Below are positions 6,196 to 10,009 of a stretch of DNA of 10,009 nucleotides, one piece after another. The position numbers and the translations under genes were made by a program. The stretch spans positions 1-10,009 of the forward strand of contig WREZ01000031.1 of NCBI GenBank assembly GCA_009779045.1, given 5' to 3'. The stretch is from Candidatus Bathycorpusculum sp. Its GTDB lineage: Archaea; Thermoproteota; Bathyarchaeia; Bathyarchaeales; Bathycorpusculaceae. Position 1 is the stretch's first letter. Each line of letters starts with the position of its first letter. Below the pieces are notes generated by a model. That model was not told the origin of the DNA. It saw only the letters and a program-made list of their open reading frames with translations, and searched no databases.

Positions 6196-7217
6196 CTGAA
6201 TACAAAATAGCTCTAATGTCTGGAGATGGTATAGGTCCTGAGTTAACAGAGGCAACCCTTAAAATTTTGGATGTAGTGCAAGAAAATTTTAGTGTAAATC
6301 TAAGTATACTCTCTGCAGAGGCAGGCGATGTTGTATATAAAAAAACTGGTGTCGCTCTCCCTGAGAGTAGTCTAAAAGTTATTCGTGAATCGCATGCTTG
6401 TCTGAAAGGTCCCGTAGGTGAAACTGCAGCAGATGTCATAGTTAGACTGCGTTTACTTTTTGATCTCTATGCTAATGTGCGACCAATAAAGGCGTTTCCA
6501 AATGTGCCCGTGGCTCGTTCTGATATAGATATGATTTTTGTGCGTGAAAACACTGAAGATGTCTATAAAGGCTTAGAATACAGCATAGGCGATGATACTA
6601 CAGTATGTTTACGAGTAATTACCCGAAAAAACTGTGAACGCATAGCAAAACGTGCATTTGAAACTGCAATGTTACGTCCAAAAAAGAAAGTCACTGCCAT
6701 ACATAAGGCAAATGTTATGCGCATAACTGATGGTTTATTTAAACGTGTATGTCAAGAAACAGCCCAAAACTATCCGGATGTCAAATATAATGAAATGTAT
6801 GTTGACGCTGCAACAATGCATCTAATACGTACACCACAAGACTTTGATGTACTCTGTACCTGTAACATGTTTGGTGACATTTTATCTGATGAAGCAGCCC
6901 AGTTAATTGGCGGTTTAGGCATGGCTCCCGGTGCAAATATTGGTGACAACTTTGCGTTATTTGAACCCATACACGGTTCAGCTCCTGATATAGCTGGTAA
7001 ACAAATTGCAAACCCCATATCCATGATTCTATCTGCGAAAATGATGCTAGATTGGATAGGCGAAAAATTCAATGACTCCAATTGTTTAAAAGCCGCTGAA
7101 GCTATCGAAAAAGCCACTGTACAAACACTAATTAGTGGTCCAACTGTTCCTGACTTAGGTGGAAAAGCCTCCACAATGCAGATGGCTCAAGCTATTGCTG
7201 CAGCCCTAAAACCTTAA
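6192..7217 (+). CDS. leuB: 3-isopropylmalate dehydrogenase (NAD-dependent)
   Basis: Oxidatively decarboxylates 3-isopropylmalate to 2-oxoisocaproate, and in the citramalate route 3-methylmalate to 2-oxobutyrate. The 341 residues fit the decarboxylating beta-hydroxyacid dehydrogenase family. Visible are GDGIGPEL (11-18), the substrate-binding arginines in VRLRLLFDLYANVRP (R85, R87, R97), the ENTEDVYKGLEY segment (120-130), HKANVMR with K172 and N174, and metal-binding aspartates in FGDILSDEAAQL (D229, D233). HGSAPDIAGKQIANP (261-275) carries the Asp-Ile pair (D266, I267) associated with NAD rather than NADP use. The start overlaps the leuD stop by four bases. Isohomocitrate dehydrogenase (AksF-like) or homoisocitrate dehydrogenase is possible by sequence, but the gene context supports LeuB, probably serving both the leucine and isoleucine branches. 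Confidence 0.93.
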   Translation: MTEYKIALMSGDGIGPELTEATLKILDVVQENFSVNLSILSAEAGDVVYKKTGVALPESSLKVIRESHACLKGPVGETAADVIVRLRLLFDLYANVRPIKAFPNVPVARSDIDMIFVRENTEDVYKGLEYSIGDDTTVCLRVITRKNCERIAKRAFETAMLRPKKKVTAIHKANVMRITDGLFKRVCQETAQNYPDVKYNEMYVDAATMHLIRTPQDFDVLCTCNMFGDILSDEAAQLIGGLGMAPGANIGDNFALFEPIHGSAPDIAGKQIANPISMILSAKMMLDWIGEKFNDSNCLKAAEAIEKATVQTLISGPTVPDLGGKASTMQMAQAIAAALKP

Positions 7218-7229
7218 GCCTGTGAAAAC

Positions 7230-8750
7230 ATGATAAACACTCCCAGAAATATCAAAATTCTCGACACGACTCTACGTGACGGAGAACAAACTCCTGGCGT
7301 TTCTTTAACTATAGAAGATAAAATCGAAATCGCTCAGCAACTAAACAATCTGGGCGTTGATATTATCGAAGCTGGGTTCCCAAGTAGTTCTGAGGGCGAA
7401 CGCAAAGTTGTAAAAGAAATAAAACAATTAGGCTTAACCTCACAAATTTGCGCCTTATCTAGATGTACAAAAAATGACATTGACGCCGCTTTAGACTGTA
7501 ATGTAGACCTAATTCACATATTCATACCCACTTCTCCAGTGCAGATGAAACACGCAGTAAACATGACACCTGAGCAAGTTCTCTCCTCTGCTGTTGAGTC
7601 TATACAGTATATCAAAAAACATGGAGTTAAATGTGAATTCTCCCCCATGGATGCTACACGTACGGAAACATCTTTTCTGCATAAAATCTGCAAAGCAGCT
7701 CAAGACGCAGGAATGGATAGCCTAAACGTCCCCGACACTGTCGGATGTATGATCCCTAAAACGACTTTTGAATTATTCAAAGACCTAAAAGCCATAATTA
7801 AAGTTCCAATAAGTGTTCACTGCCATGACGACTTTGGTTTAGCAGTTGCTAATAGTCTTGCAGCAGTTGAAGCAGGTGCAGATCAAGTACATGTTGCCGT
7901 CAATGGTTTAGGTGAACGTGCCGGCAATGCTGCTTTAGAAGAAGTAATTACTACACTGCATGTAGTTTACGGTTATAAGACAAACATAAACACGCGCCTG
8001 CTATACCGCACCAGTCGTCTAGTTTCCTCTTTAAGTGGTGTTTCAGTGCAAGTTAACAAAGCTATAGTGGGTGAAAACGCGTTTGCTCATGAATCAGGTA
8101 TACATACCCGCGGTGTAACTGAACAGCCCTTAACATTTGAACCTATTAGTCCTGAATTAGTGGGTAGAACACGTAAACTAGTTGCTGGTAAACTAGCTGG
8201 AACACGTGGCATTCAAGCTGAGCTAAATGAGATAAGTATCCATCCAAATGATGTACAATTAGCCGAGATTGTTCAACGTGTTAAAGAGTTAGGTGACAAG
8301 GGCAAGTCAGTAACTGATGCTGATTTAATATCTTTAACCTCTGCGGTCATGGGTCAAGTAATTGGTGATGAGAAAATTGTTGATTTATGTGATTTAGCAG
8401 TTGTTACAGGTATCAGAGTTCTTCCAACAGCTTCAGTGCGTTTAACATTGGATGGTAAGGAGTATGTGGCGGCAGAAACAGGTGTAGGTCCTGTTGATGC
8501 AGTATTAAAGGCCATTCAAAAACTAACTGGTAACCTAGAAAAAATTAAGTTAAGTGAGTATCGTCTTGAAGCTATAACTGGCGGCTCTAATGCAGTTGCT
8601 GAAGTAGTAGTCAAAGTTGAAGATGAAAAAGGTAACATAGTTAGTGCTCGTGCTACACGTGAAGACATTGTTATGGCTTCAGTTGAGGCAATGTTAAATG
8701 GTATAAATAAATGTCTGCTAAAGAATCGTAGTCAAGGCAAAAAACAATGA
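7230..8750 (+). CDS. leuA: 2-isopropylmalate synthase
   Basis: Condenses acetyl-CoA with 2-oxoisovalerate, the first committed step of leucine synthesis. Its 506 residues comprise a TIM barrel with ILDTTLRDGEQTPG (10-23), IEAGFPSSSEGE (46-57), FSPMDATRTE (137-146), NVPDTVG (166-172), metal-binding HCHDDFG (197-203) and NGLGERAGNAALEEV (225-239). HESGIH (287-292) follows, then a linker domain and a C-terminal LeuA dimer/regulatory domain (about 385-495) likely to bind leucine. NVPDTVG and HDDFGLA fit LeuA, where the paralogue at 307 has CDTVG and HNDFGMA. One oddity: the usual GKHSG motif reads GKLAG (320-324), replacing His by Leu. The ATG lies 12 bases after the leuB stop with a weak GTGA SD (7222-7225). 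The stop overlaps pheA by four bases. Confidence 0.9.
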   Translation: MINTPRNIKILDTTLRDGEQTPGVSLTIEDKIEIAQQLNNLGVDIIEAGFPSSSEGERKVVKEIKQLGLTSQICALSRCTKNDIDAALDCNVDLIHIFIPTSPVQMKHAVNMTPEQVLSSAVESIQYIKKHGVKCEFSPMDATRTETSFLHKICKAAQDAGMDSLNVPDTVGCMIPKTTFELFKDLKAIIKVPISVHCHDDFGLAVANSLAAVEAGADQVHVAVNGLGERAGNAALEEVITTLHVVYGYKTNINTRLLYRTSRLVSSLSGVSVQVNKAIVGENAFAHESGIHTRGVTEQPLTFEPISPELVGRTRKLVAGKLAGTRGIQAELNEISIHPNDVQLAEIVQRVKELGDKGKSVTDADLISLTSAVMGQVIGDEKIVDLCDLAVVTGIRVLPTASVRLTLDGKEYVAAETGVGPVDAVLKAIQKLTGNLEKIKLSEYRLEAITGGSNAVAEVVVKVEDEKGNIVSARATREDIVMASVEAMLNGINKCLLKNRSQGKKQ

Positions 8751-9559
8751 AAGTAACTTATCAGGGAGAAACTGGTGCTTACAGCGAAATGGCTGTCTAC
8801 AAGTTCTTTGGCAATAAAGCAGAACCAGTTCCCTGTAAAGACTTCCATGATGTATTTGAGTCTGTAAAAACCGGTGCAGTGTTAAACGGTGTTATACCTA
8901 TAGAGAACTCTATTGAGGGTAGTGTAAACCAAAATTATGATCTTTTTCTAAACTATGACCTTAAAGTCTGCGGTGAAGTAGCAGTCAAACTTGCACACGT
9001 GCTAATTGCCAATCCTCAAACAATTTTTGAAGATATAAAAACAATACACTCCCATCCCCAAGCCTTAGGTCAATGCCGAAACTATCTTGAAAAACATACC
9101 TGGGCTCTTCACCCCGAATATGACACCGCCGGTAGCGTGAAAATGATCAAAGAAAAACAGTTATCTAACGCTGCAGCAATAGCTAGTGAAAAAGCCGCTG
9201 ACCTCTACAACATGAAAATAGTCGCCCGCGACATAGCTGATAACCCCTCAAACTATACACGCTTTCTAGTACTCTCCCACAATGACGCTGACCCCACAGG
9301 AGACGATAAAACCAGTATCATATTCTCAGCCAAACACGCCCCTGGAACACTCTACAATGTCCTTGGTGAATTTGCATCAAGAAACATTAACCTAACACGA
9401 ATAGAATCCCGACCAACAAAAACTACCCCATGGCAATACAACTTTTACATAGACTTCGAAGGACACAAAACAGAAAAACGTTGTATAGAAACCATGCAAG
9501 CACTAGAAAAATACGCCGTATTCATAAAAATTATAGGCTCATACTCCAGAGTTATATAA
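8747..9559 (+). CDS. pheA: prephenate dehydratase with C-terminal ACT domain
   Basis: Converts prephenate to phenylpyruvate in phenylalanine synthesis. The protein has 270 residues, the length of monofunctional PDTs, and no chorismate mutase domain. It starts MKVTYQGETGAYSE, typical of the periplasmic-binding-like catalytic fold. PIENSIEGSV (51-60) and the catalytic TRF motif in NYTRFLVLS (169-177; T171, R172, F173) are present. The ACT domain (about 188-268) includes GTLYNVLGEF, close to the GALV region of other PDTs, and ESRP (220-223), the motif linked to phenylalanine binding, so allosteric control is expected. The ATG overlaps the leuA stop (ATGA) with only a weak AAGG-like SD, so translation probably depends on coupling to leuA. 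It is the only aromatic pathway gene here and ends the run. Confidence 0.95.
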   Translation: MKVTYQGETGAYSEMAVYKFFGNKAEPVPCKDFHDVFESVKTGAVLNGVIPIENSIEGSVNQNYDLFLNYDLKVCGEVAVKLAHVLIANPQTIFEDIKTIHSHPQALGQCRNYLEKHTWALHPEYDTAGSVKMIKEKQLSNAAAIASEKAADLYNMKIVARDIADNPSNYTRFLVLSHNDADPTGDDKTSIIFSAKHAPGTLYNVLGEFASRNINLTRIESRPTKTTPWQYNFYIDFEGHKTEKRCIETMQALEKYAVFIKIIGSYSRVI

Positions 9560-9717
9560 CTTAGTTTCCACATCGAAAAAACTTGAATCTTAATGATTTG
9601 TAAGAAAGCATCTTGATGGTTGTGAGTTTAGTTTTTATAGGTCATAAAGACGTTTAATGTTGTTTAGAATTGTATTAGTTGTCAAACAATTGTCTTATTT
9701 TCTTTCGTATCCTAAAA
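9560..9717 (+). other. A/T-rich spacer after pheA
   Basis: No gene, tRNA or convincing RNA fold was found. The stretch has a run of five T at 9632-9636 that could serve as a weak terminator for the ilv-leu-pheA transcript. TTATTTTC at about 9693-9700 could act as a TATA element for the next small ORF. Neither is strong. Confidence 0.35.
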
Positions 9718-9867
9718 ATGGAAATAGACTACGAAACAGAAATTCTCAAATGTGGGTATGTTTTCTGCTGTAAAAACTGCAATACTGAAAGCTTCACACA
9801 ATTCAGCGTGTTTTTGAGCTCCTTTTTTCTAACCTTCCGTATACCAACATATGTCACATGTGGGTAA
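9718..9867 (+). CDS. small Cys-containing ORF, possible zinc-ribbon fragment
   Basis: I do not recognise this gene. From the ATG at 9718 it encodes 49 residues beginning MEIDYETEILKCGYVFCCKN. The Cys pattern C-x4-C-C-x2-C (KCGYVFCCKNCNTE) resembles half of a zinc ribbon, and the protein ends TYVTCG after a Phe/Ser-rich middle. No SD is seen before the ATG; a TTATTTTC element about 22 bases upstream would suit a leaderless transcript. A TTG at 9679 would extend it by 13 residues without better support. It may be a true small protein, a decayed zinc-ribbon gene, or a chance ORF. Confidence 0.25.
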   Translation: MEIDYETEILKCGYVFCCKNCNTESFTQFSVFLSSFFLTFRIPTYVTCG

Positions 9868-9876
9868 CGCGTTAAA

Positions 9877-9908
9877 TTTTTTGTTTATCCTAAATTTTGC
9901 AGTTTTTT
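9877..9908 (+). terminator. T-rich region between convergent frames
   Basis: Two runs of six T (9877-9882 and 9903-9908) with a run of four between them lie after the small ORF and at the stop of the - strand gene. This would terminate + strand transcripts. The complementary strand is A-rich, so it would not terminate the - strand gene. Confidence 0.35.
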
Positions 9909-10009
9909 AGCGTACACAATTGGACGGTGTTAGCTTTTTAAGGCTGTCTTCGATGTCTTTCTCAACGTTAAATACTGCCAAAATTTGCTTTTGCTTCTTA
10001 GTTAAGGCC
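9907..10009 (-). CDS. C-terminal end of an unidentified gene (partial)
   Basis: On the - strand an open frame enters from the right edge and ends with TAA (complement of 9907-9909). It gives 33 residues beginning ALTKKQKQILAVFNVEKD and ending TPSNCVR. The residue mix is hydrophilic and helix-like, plausible for a real protein end. Short 'KQILAVFNV'-type tails occur at the ends of some transposases, but that resemblance is too weak to assign a function. The gene converges on the ilv-leu-pheA run. Most of it lies outside the window. Confidence 0.45.
   Translation of the reverse strand, partial: ALTKKQKQILAVFNVEKDIEDSLKKLTPSNCVR

Noticed and set aside
6770..7174. Antisense open frame (134 codons) opposite leuB
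   Set aside because: It mirrors the codon pattern of leuB, has no recognisable domain, and overlaps catalytic motifs of leuB on the other strand.
9595..9640. C/D box small RNA (GATG-like sequence near 9614)
   Set aside because: No matching D box (CTGA) at a proper distance, no terminal stem and no C'/D' pair.
1..10009. CRISPR arrays, insertion sequence ends, long direct or inverted repeats
   Set aside because: None seen. The only long-range similarity noticed is between the two paralogous synthase genes, which is explained by homology.

Overview
The window reads as archaeal chromosomal DNA of low to moderate GC. The evidence is a stand-alone 5S rRNA gene at the left edge, TATA-box-like elements about 25-45 bases before several starts, T-rich tracts used as terminators, and Shine-Dalgarno sequences of the GAGGTGA/AGGAG type. 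The genes follow archaeal layouts: a LeuC of about 420 residues with a separate LeuD of about 167, and two long LeuA/CimA paralogues. A Bathyarchaeia-like or methanogen-like host would fit, but that is inference only; nothing here fixes the lineage.

Layout. Positions 12-129 hold 5S rRNA, followed by a T-rich tract. Positions 249-1791 hold a (R)-citramalate synthase-type gene (cimA) whose first residues are out of frame with the rest. A 290-base gap follows, with a possible promoter and a 16-codon leader ORF ending Val-Leu-Ile-Leu-stop. From 2082 to 9559 there is a tightly packed run of seven genes on the + strand: ilvB, ilvN, leuC, leuD, leuB, leuA, pheA. Most junctions overlap by 1 or 4 bases; the one real gap is 117 bases between ilvN and leuC. 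The last 450 bases hold a weak 49-codon Cys-containing ORF and the C-terminal end of an unidentified gene on the - strand.

How the genes work together. CimA would condense pyruvate with acetyl-CoA to citramalate, and LeuA would condense 2-oxoisovalerate with acetyl-CoA to 2-isopropylmalate. LeuCD and LeuB can then process both products, giving 2-oxobutyrate (towards isoleucine) and 2-oxoisocaproate (towards leucine). IlvBN is acetohydroxyacid synthase, using pyruvate alone (valine/leucine) or pyruvate plus 2-oxobutyrate (isoleucine). IlvC, IlvD and the aminotransferase are not in the window. The last gene, pheA, encodes prephenate dehydratase for phenylalanine synthesis and is translationally coupled to leuA.

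Most of the window is ordinary core metabolism. The points most worth a second look are the putative leader peptide before ilvB, the apparent frame break at the start of cimA, two atypical specificity motifs (LeuD and LeuA), and alternating blocks of C-ending and T-ending codon style whose borders fall inside genes.
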